Shown here: positions 7,475 through 16,075 of the stretch, piece after piece
How the letters are laid out: every line of letters begins with the position of its first letter
Position numbering within the stretch: the stretch's first letter is position 1
Assembly: GCA_051955535.1 (NCBI GenBank)
Contig: JBQCGP010000027.1
Span: forward strand, 1 to 20,498
Source: 13-2-20CM-68-14 sp051955535
Lineage (GTDB): Bacteria > Actinomycetota > Thermoleophilia > Gaiellales > Gaiellaceae
Reading direction: 5' to 3'
Length of the DNA stretch: 20,498 bases
The notes under the pieces: model-generated
What the model saw: only the letters and a program-made list of their open reading frames with translations
What the model was told of the DNA's origin: nothing
The model's database searches: none
Position numbers and translations under genes: made by a program

Positions 7475-9466
7475 ATGGCGGCGCAGCTGCTGCTTCTCGA
7501 CGGGACGTCCCTCTTTCTTTCGAAGGAGAACGGCGACGTCGAAGCCAATGAACCCCAGGGCTTCTTCTGCAACGACGTCCGGCACCTATCGGAGTGGCGG
7601 CTGCTGATCGGCGGAACGCCACTGCAAGTGCTCGCGAGCCGTGCGGTCGACTACTTCTCCGGCCGTGTCGTCGCGGCGCCGGATGGAAAGGATCCACCTC
7701 TCACCGTTCAGCGCGACCGGTTCGTCGCCGACGGCGTCCACGAGGACGTGACCGTCTCGAACAACTCCGCCGAAGTGCGGCTGCTCGAGCTCGAGCTCCG
7801 CTTCGCCGCGGACTTCGCCGACATCAGCGAGGCGCAGGTTCCGGGCGCCTACGGAGATCGCACCGAGATCGAGGTGGGCGGCCGCTCGGTCACGCTCGCC
7901 TTCAGGCAGGACGGCTTCCGCAGGGCCACGCGCGTCACGTTCAACCGCGCCGGCGAGCTGCGCGACGACCGGATGGTTTATCGCCTCGACATCCCGCCGC
8001 ACGAGCGCTGGCGTCTCTGCGTGGACATCACGCCGTTCGAGGGCGCGAGACCTTCGCCGCCTTTGCTTCGTTGCAACTCGTTTGGCGCACCCGAGCCGGA
8101 GATGCCGATCACGATCCATCAGTGGCTCGACGAGGCGCCCCTGCTCGAGGCAAATGACGAGCTGCAGCGCGTCTACGACCGCAGCCTGATCGACCTCGCC
8201 GCGCTGAGGATCAGGCCTCGCGAGGAGGACTTGCGCTGGGCGATGCCGGCCGGCGGCGTCCCCTGGTTTCTGACCGTGTTCGGCCGCGACAGCCTGATTG
8301 CTGGCTACCAGGCGCTGCCTTTCCACCCGACGCTCGCCGAGGCGACACTCGAGACGCTCGCCGACCTCCAGTCGAAGGAGCGGAACGACTTCGCGGATGC
8401 CGAGCCCGGCAAGATCCCGCACGAGCTGCGGCGTGGGAAGCTCGTCGCGCTCGGGCTCGACCCGCATGGGCCCTACTACGGGACGCACGACGCGACGCAG
8501 CTCTTCCTGATCGTGCTCGACGAGTACGAGCGCTGGACAGGCGACGCCGGCCTCGTGCGCCGGCTCGAGCCGAACGCGCGAGCCGCGCTTGCTTGGATCG
8601 ACGAGCACGGCGACCTCGACGGCGACGGCTATCTCGAGTACGAGAGCCGGTCGGCCATGGGCCTCAAGAACCATTGCTGGAAAGACTCGGACAACAGCAT
8701 CCAGTTCGCCGACGGCCGTCCCGCCGAGGGGCCGATCGCGACCTGCGAGATCCAGGGCTACGCCTACGACGCACGCGTGCGGGCGGCGCGGCTCGCGCGC
8801 GAGATCTGGGGCGACGAGGAGCTCGCGGCCGAGCAGGAGCGGAAAGCCGCGAGGCTCCGAGAACGCTTCGACCGCGACTTCTGGAGCGACGAGCTCGGCA
8901 CCTACGTCCTCGCGCTCGACGGCGGCAAGCACCAGGTCGACTCCGTCACCTCCAACCCCGGGCACCTGCTCTGGAGCGGGATCGTGCCGAGGCGGCGCGC
9001 CCGCGCCGTTGCCGAACGCCTGCTCCGCGACGACCTCTTCAGCGGCTGGGGGGTTCGCTGCCTCTCGAGTGAGATGCGCGGCTACAACCCGCTCGAGTAC
9101 CACGCCGGCACCGTCTGGCCGCACGACGCGGCAATTTGTGCCGAGGGAATGCGCCGCTACGGCCTGCGCCGCGAGGCCGGGATCGTGTGCAAGGCCCTTC
9201 TCGACGCGGCGGTCGCCTTCGAGAACCGGCTGCCGGAGCTCTTCGCCGGCTTCGGGCGCGACGGCACGAACGTTCCGGTCCCATACCCCGACGCGCTCGC
9301 GCCGCAGGCCTGGGCGGCCGGGGCGCCGCTGCTCGCCCTGCGAACGCTGCTCGGCCTCGACGTCGTGGACGGAAGGCTCAGATCGCAACCCCGCTTGCCG
9401 AAAGAGCTCGCCCACATTCGCCTCAAGAACATTCCGGTCCGGGGACGACGCAGTTCAGCGGGTTGA
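7475..9466 (+). CDS. Glycogen debranching enzyme N-terminal domain / amylo-alpha-1,6-glucosidase-like glycosidase
   Basis: A 663-residue glycosidase with a beta-rich N-terminal domain of the GDE_N_bis type (about 1-220; opens with LLLLDGTSLFLSKENGD and NEPQGFFCNDVRHLSEW) and a C-terminal (alpha/alpha)6 barrel (about 250-640). Barrel signatures are FGRDSLIAGYQ (Asp272), WKDSDNSIQF (from Trp402), IATCEIQGYAYDA and EYHAGTVWPHDAA (Glu541, Asp551). Acidic residues in these loops are the likely catalytic pair by analogy with clan GH-L enzymes. It probably hydrolyses alpha-glucosidic branch or oligosaccharide bonds in the cytoplasm; no signal peptide is seen. ATG 7475 is used because an in-frame TAG at 7463 blocks earlier starts and homology begins immediately. 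There is no Shine-Dalgarno, and the start lies nine bases after the palindrome. A 92-bp gap follows before the formate dehydrogenase operon, so it is probably a separate unit. Confidence 0.85.
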   Translation: MAAQLLLLDGTSLFLSKENGDVEANEPQGFFCNDVRHLSEWRLLIGGTPLQVLASRAVDYFSGRVVAAPDGKDPPLTVQRDRFVADGVHEDVTVSNNSAEVRLLELELRFAADFADISEAQVPGAYGDRTEIEVGGRSVTLAFRQDGFRRATRVTFNRAGELRDDRMVYRLDIPPHERWRLCVDITPFEGARPSPPLLRCNSFGAPEPEMPITIHQWLDEAPLLEANDELQRVYDRSLIDLAALRIRPREEDLRWAMPAGGVPWFLTVFGRDSLIAGYQALPFHPTLAEATLETLADLQSKERNDFADAEPGKIPHELRRGKLVALGLDPHGPYYGTHDATQLFLIVLDEYERWTGDAGLVRRLEPNARAALAWIDEHGDLDGDGYLEYESRSAMGLKNHCWKDSDNSIQFADGRPAEGPIATCEIQGYAYDARVRAARLAREIWGDEELAAEQERKAARLRERFDRDFWSDELGTYVLALDGGKHQVDSVTSNPGHLLWSGIVPRRRARAVAERLLRDDLFSGWGVRCLSSEMRGYNPLEYHAGTVWPHDAAICAEGMRRYGLRREAGIVCKALLDAAVAFENRLPELFAGFGRDGTNVPVPYPDALAPQAWAAGAPLLALRTLLGLDVVDGRLRSQPRLPKELAHIRLKNIPVRGRRSSAG

Positions 9467-9558
9467 GCCCGCCGCCGGCGACCCTTCCGGCGACGGGTTT
9501 GGACGTATATCGCCTTCCGTTGCGTTTAAACACCTCCGCTCAGGCTAGGAACCATCCC

Positions 9559-12500
9559 GTGTCGCTGCTCGGCGATGCCATTTCGAGCTGGCCGCTCGTC
9601 CGCCAACTCCGGGAGGCGGACCCGTTGGGCCTCGGGAAGGCGGCGCAGTCCCGCCGCTCCAAAGAGCTGAGGCCCCGCCTCGAAGCAGCCGAGCACGTCG
9701 TCCAGTCGGTCTGCCCCTACTGCGCGGTTGGCTGCGGACAGCTCGTCTACGTCAAGGACGGCGATATCTCGCACATCGAAGGAGACCCGGCCAGCCCGAT
9801 CTCACGGGGACGCCTCTGCCCGAAGGGCCAGGCGTCGAAGTCGTACGTCCAGAGCCCGCTCCGCGAGTACAAGGTCAAGTACCGGCCTCCGTACGGGACC
9901 GCCTGGCAGGAGCTCTCCCTCGACGACGCGATGGAGATGATCGCCGACAGGGTCGTCGAGACCCGCGCCGCGAACTGGCAGGACAAAACCGACTCGGGCG
10001 ACCCCGCCAACCGCACGCTCGCGATCGCCAACCTCGGCGGCGCGACGCTCGACAACGAGGAGAACTACCTGATCAAGAAGCTGTGCGTCGCCCTGGGGAT
10101 CATCCAGGTCGAAAACCAGGCGCGCATATGACACAGCTCCACGGTTCCCAGTCTGGGGACCTCGTTCGGGCGAGGCGGCGCGACGGTCTTCCAGCAGGAC
10201 CTTCAGAACGCCGACGTGATCACGATCATGGGCTCGAACATGGCCGAGAACCACCCGGTGGGTTTCCAGTGGGTGATGGAGGCCAGGGAGCGCGGCGCCC
10301 GCGTCTTCCACATCGACCCGCGCTTCACGCGCACGAGCGCGATGGCGACGGACTGGATCGGCATCCGCGCCGGCTCCGACATCGCGTTTCTCGGCGGCGT
10401 CGTCCACTACATCCTCGAGAACGACCGCCACTTCGACGAGTACGTCAAGCACTACACGAACGCGCCGGTGATCATCACCGAGGACTTCAAGGACACCGAG
10501 GACCTCGACGGCTTCTTCTCGGGCTGGGATCCGGAGCAGGGCGAGTACGACGTCGGCACCTGGCAGTACGAGGGCATGGAGGTGCACGGAGCCGCCGGGC
10601 AGCGTGAGCAAGGCTTCAGCCCGACCCGCGGCGAGCAGTCCGGGCACGGCGGCCATGGCGCCGGCCTGAAGCACGGCGAGCCGCCGACCGAGGACCAGAC
10701 GCTGCAACACCCGCGTTGCGTCTTCCAGCTGCTCAAAAAGCACTACGCGCGGTACACCCCCGAGCTCGTCGCCGACACCTGCGGCTGCTCGGTAGCGCAG
10801 TTCCTCGACTACTGCGATGCCGTCTGCTCGAACTCCGGCCGCGAGCGCACGGGGGCGTTCTGCTACGCGGTCGGCTGGACGCAGCACACGGTCGGCGTCC
10901 AGTACATCCGCACGGCCGCGATCATCCAGCAGCTGCTCGGCAACATCGGGCGGCCGGGCGGCGGGATCATGGCGCTGCGCGGCCACGCGTCGATCCAGGG
11001 CTCGACCGACATCCCGACGCTCTACAACATCCTGCCCGGTTACCTCCCGATGCCGCACACCGAGACGTACGGCGATCTCGCGTCGTTCTTCGAGGCGAAT
11101 ACCTCGCCGACCGGCTCGTGGGGTCACTTCGACGCCTACTGGGTCAGCCTGATGAAGGCCTACTTCGGCGAGAACGCGAGGGAGGACAACGAGTGGCTCT
11201 TCAAGTTCCTGCCGAGGATCGATGACGACAACTCGGCCTACTGGACGACGCTGCAGATGCTCGACGGCAAGGTGAAGGGCTACACGATCGCGGGCGAGAA
11301 CCCCGCCGTCGGGAACGCGAACGCCAAGGCCCACCGTCTTGCGCTCGCGAAGCTCGACTGGCTCGTCGTCCGGGACGTCGTCGAGATCGAGTCGGCGGCC
11401 TTCTGGTACGACTCGCCGGAGATCGAGTCCGGCGAGCTGAAGACCGACGCGATCCCGACCGAGGTCTTCTTCCTCCCGGCGGCGACCCACACCGAGAAGG
11501 ACGGGTCGTTCACGAACACACAGCGGCTGCTCCAGTGGCACTGGGAGGCGGTCGAGCCAAAGGGCGACGCCCGCTCCGAGCTCTGGTTCTACTTTCACCT
11601 CGGGCGCCTGATCAAGCAGAAGCTGGCCGACTCCGACCACCCGCGCGACACGCTGATCAAGGCGCTCCGCTGGGAGTACCCGACCCATGCGGCGATCCAG
11701 GAGCCCGATGCCGAGGCCGTCCTCCAGGAGATCAGCGGCTGGGAAATCGCGACCGGGCGGTTCCACGACGGCTACCCGCAGCTGAAGGCGGACGGCTCCA
11801 CGGTCTGCGGCTGCTGGATCTACTGCGGCGTGTTCAAGGGCGGGATCAACCAGGCGGCGCGGAAGAGGCCTCACTGGGAGCAGACCTACGTCGCGCCCGA
11901 GTGGGCCTGGTCCTGGCCCGCGAACCGGCGGATGCTCTACAACCGCGCCTCGGCCGACCCCGAAGGCAAGCCCTGGTCAGAGCGGAAGAAGTACGTCTGG
12001 TGGGACGGGGAGGAAGGCAGGTGGACGGGGCTCGACGTTCCAGACTTCGAGGAAACGAAGCCTCCGAGCTACGTGCCACCGGACAGTGCGAGCGCCGAGG
12101 AGGCGATCGCAGGCGACCACCCGTTCATCATGCAATCCGACGGGCGCAGCTGGCTGTTCGTCCCCCAGGGTCTCGAGGACGGGCCCATGCCGACGCATTA
12201 CGAGCCGCACGAGTCGCCGTTTCCCAACCCTTTGTACTCGCAGCGCGCGAACCCGCGCCGTCAGCAGTTCCCGAGGGCCGAGAACCCGTACAACCCCTCC
12301 GACGGCGAATCCGGCGCGAACGTCTACCCGTACGTCGCCACCACGTACCGCCTCACCGAGCACCACACGGCGGGCGGGATGACGCGGACGGTGCCGTACC
12401 TCTCGGAGCTGCAGCCGGCGATGTTCTGTGAGGTCAGCCCCGAGCTCGCCGCGGAGGCCGGGCTCGAGCACGGCGGCTGGGCGACGGTCTACTCCAGCCG

Positions 12501-12780
12501 GTCCGCGATCGAGGCGCGCGTGCTCATCACCGACCGGATCCCGCCGATCGAGGTGCAGGGACGCAAGACCCACCAGGTCGGACTGCCGTACCACTGGGGC
12601 ACGCGCGGCCTGACGACGGGCGGGGCGGCGAACGACCTGACGCCGATCGTGCTCGACCCGAACGTGCACATCCAGGAGGTCAAGGCCTTCTCGGTCGGGA
12701 TCAAGCCCGGGCGCCGCCCGCGCGGGGAAAACTTGACCCGGTTCGTCAAGGAGCTGCGCAAGCAGGCGGGCGTGGCATGA
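9559..12780 (+). CDS. fdnG: Selenocysteine-containing formate dehydrogenase catalytic subunit (TGA 10129 read through)
   Basis: Molybdopterin (bis-MGD) formate dehydrogenase alpha subunit, 1073 residues when TGA at 10129-10131 is read as selenocysteine (residue 191; Sec196 in E. coli FdnG). Flanks match FdnG: ENQARI-U-HSSTVPSLGTSFGRGG, then MAENHPVGFQWVMEA and IDPRFTRT. The N-terminal [4Fe-4S] site is C52-x2-C55-x3-C59 and C87 (CPYCAVGCG, GRLCPKG). Later FdnG landmarks include YALGWTQHT-like YAVGWTQHT, PGGGIMALRGH, TEKDGSFTN, SCWIY-like GCWIYCG, YNRASAD and TTYRLTEH. Start: GTG 9559 with CTAGGA eight bases upstream. No twin-arginine signal is present, unlike E. coli FdnG. Compared with that enzyme, residues about 343-378 form an extra Gly/His-rich insert. 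ATGA overlap couples it to the Fe-S subunit. The upstream gap (9467-9558) holds a weak GC hairpin and a GTTTAAAC palindrome but no convincing promoter. It needs selA, selB, selD and tRNA-Sec elsewhere. Confidence 0.93.
10129..10161 (+). other. Bacterial SECIS element: UGA selenocysteine codon and downstream hairpin
   Basis: The UGA codon (10129-10131) is followed after exactly 11 nt by a stem-loop at 10143-10161: GGUUCCC paired with GGGGACC (seven pairs, one a G-U) closing the five-base loop AGUCU. Spacing, stem length and the GU in the apical loop match the E. coli fdhF and fdnG SECIS hairpins bound by SelB. The first bases after UGA (CAC) are also the same as in the E. coli genes. This is a direct sequence reading; recoding itself is inferred from the known mechanism. 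Confidence 0.88.
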
Positions 12781-13706
12781 GTGCGCTCGCGGAACTGACC
12801 GGCGCGGCGGCCGGCTGGCCCGACAGCTACGACGGCCAGGCGAAGGAGCGGGTGGGCTTCTTCACCGACACGTCCGTCTGCATCGGCTGCAAGGCCTGCG
12901 AGGTCGCGTGCAAGGAGTGGAACCTCGTCCCCGACGACGGCATGGTCTGGACGGGCGAGTCGTACGACAACACGTCCACCCTCGACGCCAACAGCTGGCG
13001 GCACGTCGCCTTCGTCGAGCAGAACGAGCCACTGCGGCTCGACGGCGACTTCGCTGCCGCCGACGGTGGAGGCGACGACGCGCTCCGCTGGCTGATGAGC
13101 TCCGACGTCTGCAAGCACTGCACGCACGCCGCTTGCCTCGACGTCTGCCCGACGGGATCGCTGTTCCGCACCGAGTACGGAACGGTCGTCGTGCAGCAGG
13201 ACATCTGCAACGGCTGCGGCTACTGCGTCCCCGCATGTCCGTTCGGCGTGCTGGACCGGCGCGACCTGCCGCGCCACTCCGGCGATCCGCCGGTCGAGAT
13301 CTTCAACCTCCAGCTAGGCAAGAAGGAGGACGGGCGCGTCTGGAAGTGCACCCTCTGCTACGACCGGCTCAAGGGTGGCCACGAGCCGGCCTGCGCGAAG
13401 GCTTGCCCGACCGACTCGATTCAGTTCGGACCGCTCGACGAGCTGCGCGAGCGCGCCGAGCAGCGGCTCGAGAAGCTCCAGGCGGAGAACTGGAACGGCG
13501 CCCAGCTCTACGGCCACGATCCCGACGACGGCGTCGGCGGTTTCGGCGCATTCTTCCTGCTCCTGGACGAGCCGGAGGTCTACGGGCTGCCGCCCGACCC
13601 GGTCGTGCCGACCACGAAACTGCCGATGATGTGGGCCACCGCCACCGTCGCGGCGGGCGCGCTCGTCGCCGGCGTGGCAGCTGCGTTCGCCGGAGGTTCG
13701 CGGTGA
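12777..13706 (+). CDS. fdnH: Formate dehydrogenase iron-sulfur subunit with C-terminal membrane anchor
   Basis: A 309-residue electron-transfer subunit with four ferredoxin-type [4Fe-4S] sites carrying electrons from the molybdenum site to the membrane subunit. Cysteine groups begin at C35 (CIGCKACEVAC), C112 (CKHCTHAACLDVCP), C144 (CNGCGYCVPACP) and C191 (CTLCYDRL, followed by CAKACPT). This is the FdnH/HybA/NrfC-like pattern. A single hydrophobic segment near residues 283-303 (MMWATATVAAGALVAGVAAA) forms a C-terminal anchor as in E. coli FdnH. ATG overlaps the preceding TGA (ATGA), and its own stop overlaps the next gene's GTG, so the complex is made from one coupled message. No Tat signal is visible. 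Confidence 0.93.
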   Translation: MSALAELTGAAAGWPDSYDGQAKERVGFFTDTSVCIGCKACEVACKEWNLVPDDGMVWTGESYDNTSTLDANSWRHVAFVEQNEPLRLDGDFAAADGGGDDALRWLMSSDVCKHCTHAACLDVCPTGSLFRTEYGTVVVQQDICNGCGYCVPACPFGVLDRRDLPRHSGDPPVEIFNLQLGKKEDGRVWKCTLCYDRLKGGHEPACAKACPTDSIQFGPLDELRERAEQRLEKLQAENWNGAQLYGHDPDDGVGGFGAFFLLLDEPEVYGLPPDPVVPTTKLPMMWATATVAAGALVAGVAAAFAGGSR

Positions 13707-14620
13707 CCGAGGTGCGCTCGTACTACGGGCGACCGGTGCTCAAGGAGCCGGTCTGGAAGCAGGAGATCCCGTGGTACCTGTTCACCGGTGGGCTCGGCGG
13801 CGCCTCGGCCGTCCTGAGCGCCGTCGCTCGGGTCTCCGGAAACGAGCGGTTGGCGCGGCGCAGCATCTATATCGGCGCTGCCTCGGACGCTGTCAGCCCG
13901 CTGCTGCTGATCTCCGATCTCGGCCGGCCCGAGCGCTTCCTGAACATGCTGCGCGTCTTCAAGGTCACCTCGCCGATGAGCGTCGGCAGCTGGATCCTCG
14001 CCGTCTCGAGCTCCGCGAGCTCGCTCTCCGCCTTTCTGCACGCGATCCGCCGGTTTCACCGGATCAGCGATGCCGCGCGCGCGATCGCAGCCGGGTCGGG
14101 GGCGCCGCTCGCCGTCTACACGGGCACGCTGTTCTCGGACACCGCGATCCCCGTCTGGCACGAGGCGCGGCACGAGCTGCCGTTCCTGTTCGGCTCGAGC
14201 GCGGCCGCGAGTGCGGGCGCCGCGGCCGCGATCGCCGTGCCTCCCGCCGAAGCCGCGCCGGCGCGTCGGCTCGCGGTCGGCGGCGCGCTCGTCGAGAACG
14301 CCCTCATGGTCGCGATGGAGCGGCGGCTGGGGATGATCGGCGAGCCGTACAAGCAGGGCGAGGCCGGCCGCTACGCGAAGCTCGCCAAGGCCTGCACGCT
14401 CGGCGGCGCCGGGGTGCTGGCGCTGGCCGGCGGACGCAGCCGGCTCGCGTCCGTCGCCGGCGGGGCGCTGGTGCTCAGCGGTGAGGCTGCGCTCCGCTTT
14501 TCGGTGTTCAAGGCCGGCTTTCAGTCCGCGCGCGACCCCAAGTACACGGTGCTCCCGCAGCGCGAGCGCGTCGCTAGCCGCGCGGCCCCTTCTCACGCAC
14601 CGCGCCGGGCTCGGCCGTAG
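13703..14620 (+). CDS. nrfD: NrfD/PsrC-type membrane subunit of the formate dehydrogenase
   Basis: A 305-residue polytopic membrane protein with about eight hydrophobic segments. It contains NrfD-family features PWYLFTGGLGGAS near the start, ISDLGRPERFLNMLRVFKVTSPMS after the second segment, and an AVYTGTLFSDTAIPVW segment. NrfD proteins exchange electrons with (mena)quinone without haem. Here it replaces the cytochrome b subunit FdnI of the E. coli enzyme. GTG 13703 has GGAGG at 13692-13696 and overlaps the upstream stop by four bases. The final 47 bp run through the 3' end of the convergent DUF2795 gene (overlap 14574-14620). The C-terminal tail after KYTVLPQRE is basic and poorly conserved in character. 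Confidence 0.88.
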   Translation: MTEVRSYYGRPVLKEPVWKQEIPWYLFTGGLGGASAVLSAVARVSGNERLARRSIYIGAASDAVSPLLLISDLGRPERFLNMLRVFKVTSPMSVGSWILAVSSSASSLSAFLHAIRRFHRISDAARAIAAGSGAPLAVYTGTLFSDTAIPVWHEARHELPFLFGSSAAASAGAAAAIAVPPAEAAPARRLAVGGALVENALMVAMERRLGMIGEPYKQGEAGRYAKLAKACTLGGAGVLALAGGRSRLASVAGGALVLSGEAALRFSVFKAGFQSARDPKYTVLPQRERVASRAAPSHAPRRARP

Positions 14621-14894
14621 CGTCCGTGTAGGCATCGCCGCCCGGAGGCAGCCCGCTCTCGGGCTCCGGTGTCTGGGGCTGACTGCCGTCCCACGAGGGT
14701 TGCACCGGTGCGAGCGCCTCGCCGACCTCGTCGAGCGCACGATATTCACGGTCCGGGAGGCGCTCGAGCTCCTGCCGGAACGCGTACCCGCCGTCCTGGC
14801 GCGCCGCGTACTCGATCAAGTCGTCGCGCGTGGCCGGCAATGCCACCCCTTCGAGCAGTGCCTGGAGTAACGCCGCGCGTTGGAAGGAGGTCAT
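14574..14894 (-). CDS. DUF2795 domain protein
   Basis: A 106-residue soluble protein. Residues about 5-60 (FQRAALLQALLEGVALPAT, then DDLIEYA and LERLPDREYRALDEVGEAL) form the helical DUF2795 domain common in actinomycetes. The function is unknown. The C-terminal 45 residues are a low-complexity Pro/Gly/Asp/Glu tail (QPQTPEPESGLPPGGD). ATG 14894 is the first start giving the domain; no good ribosome-binding site is seen. It lies 29 bp downstream of the S51 peptidase gene on the same strand, probably in one transcript, and its last 47 bp overlap the NrfD gene tail to tail. Confidence 0.75.
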   Translation of the reverse strand: MTSFQRAALLQALLEGVALPATRDDLIEYAARQDGGYAFRQELERLPDREYRALDEVGEALAPVQPSWDGSQPQTPEPESGLPPGGDAYTDATAEPGAVREKGPRG

Positions 14895-14923
14895 GCGCTT
14901 TCGGGTACCCGGCACTCCGGCCC

Positions 14924-15604
14924 CTAATCGAGCCGGCGCGCCTCGAGCGGCGACTCGCCGCCGGCTCCGACCCGGTAGGCGGTCGCGCCGTCGCTCACGC
15001 TGACGACCTCCGCCAGCTCGGTACCGACGAAGTGGATGCCGACGCCGTCGTCCGCGGCGATCCCATCCGGGAATCCCTCCGCGACGAGCCGGGCATAGAC
15101 GGGTCGCCGCAGCTCCTCGCCGTCGTAGTGGGGGCAGGCGCTCCCGGCGAGGAACCCGAGCCCGTCGCGCATCCCCTCGAGCTGCGGCCCGAAAGAGTCG
15201 GTGACGCCGGCCTCGAACCAGCAGATCATCCCGGCGCTCCAACCGGTCAACACGATCCCCGCGTCCCACGCCTCGCGCAGGATCTCGTCGAACCCGTGCA
15301 CCCGCCATATAGCGAGCGCGTTCGCCGTGTTCCCGCCGCCGACGAAGATCACGTCGTGCCCGAGCACGAAGCGCCGGAGCTCGTTGGGCGGCCACGGAAA
15401 GAACGGAAGGTGCGACGCCCGCGCGTTCTCAGGCAGCAGTCCGTACAGACGCAGCACGGAGTCGGAATCGTCGCCGACCGCCGTCGGAACGGCGCAAACA
15501 CTCGGGGCCGCCTTTCCGGCAAGACCGACCACGTGGGCGACCAGCCGCCGCGTCTCTTCCTCGCCCCGCCCGGCGCCGCCGAGCCCAACTATTTGCCGCT
15601 CCAT
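14924..15604 (-). CDS. Peptidase S51 family protein (dipeptidase E / cyanophycinase-like)
   Basis: A 226-residue cytoplasmic protein of the S51 family, which uses a Ser-His-Asp/Glu triad to cut Asp-X dipeptides (PepE) or cyanophycin. The nucleophile elbow GWSAGM places Ser123; His159 in CPHYDGE and Asp136 fit the PepE triad positions (120, 157, 135 in E. coli). The glycine-rich FVGGGNTANAL strand-turn (88-97) is also a family mark. It starts MERQIVGLGGAG at ATG 15604 and ends at TAG 14924. Length is right for PepE; no cyanophycin synthetase gene is nearby, so dipeptidase is the better guess. It is divergent from the response regulator gene across 78 bp, in which I see no convincing promoter on either strand. 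Confidence 0.82.
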   Translation of the reverse strand: MERQIVGLGGAGRGEEETRRLVAHVVGLAGKAAPSVCAVPTAVGDDSDSVLRLYGLLPENARASHLPFFPWPPNELRRFVLGHDVIFVGGGNTANALAIWRVHGFDEILREAWDAGIVLTGWSAGMICWFEAGVTDSFGPQLEGMRDGLGFLAGSACPHYDGEELRRPVYARLVAEGFPDGIAADDGVGIHFVGTELAEVVSVSDGATAYRVGAGGESPLEARRLD

Positions 15605-15682
15605 CGGTCCGAGTTTAGGTCGGCTTGAAGTTCGCCGAAGTACTAGACAACCTGTGAGAACCGACGCCTCTCCCTCGTCGTC

Positions 15683-16075
15683 GTGAGCACCCAACCCGAG
15701 ACCGCCGCCAAAACGGTCCTCATATGTGAGGACGACCCGAACCTGCGCACACTTGTCCGCCTCGCGCTCGGCGACGCGTACGAGTTCTATGAGGCTCCGG
15801 ACGGCCCGAGCGGGCTCGCGCTGGCGCGGCGAGTCCACCCGGACGTGATCGTGCTCGACCTGATGCTGCCGGGGCGCAGCGGCCTCGACATCCTTGCCGA
15901 GTTGAGGGCGGACGACGAGCTCGCCAAGACGCCGGTGATCGTGATCAGCGCCTGGGCATATTCCGACGACGCGGCCGTGCAAGCAGGTGCGGACCGATTC
16001 GTAACGAAGCCGTTCGATCCGGACGAGCTCCGCGACGCGGTTCTCGCCCTGCTCGAAAACGATGGCCAGGGTTGA
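15683..16075 (+). CDS. Stand-alone response regulator receiver protein
   Basis: A 130-residue protein made only of a CheY-like receiver domain, with no output domain. The acidic pocket is E16-D17-D18, the phosphoacceptor Asp59 (VLDLMLPG), the switch Ser89 (VISAWA) and Lys109 (FVTKPFDP). The start is GTG 15683, nine codons before the first strand. The 3' end overlaps the histidine kinase gene by 14 bp, so the two form a cognate pair. With no DNA-binding domain it probably acts by protein contact or as a phosphorelay intermediate. Confidence 0.9.
   Translation: MSTQPETAAKTVLICEDDPNLRTLVRLALGDAYEFYEAPDGPSGLALARRVHPDVIVLDLMLPGRSGLDILAELRADDELAKTPVIVISAWAYSDDAAVQAGADRFVTKPFDPDELRDAVLALLENDGQG

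Noticed and set aside
9499..9530. TTGGAC and TTTAAA as a promoter for the formate dehydrogenase operon
   Set aside because: The spacer would be 20 bp and neither box is well placed with other candidates; not enough to call.
10129..10216. Formate dehydrogenase as two genes or a nonsense pseudogene, with the second starting at GTG 10216
   Set aside because: The TGA sits exactly at the selenocysteine position, a SECIS hairpin follows at the standard distance, and conserved sequence continues directly after the TGA, upstream of GTG 10216.
15605..15682. Divergent promoter between the S51 peptidase and the response regulator
   Set aside because: TTGAAG and TAGACA are present but only 13 bp apart, and no acceptable minus-strand pair was found.
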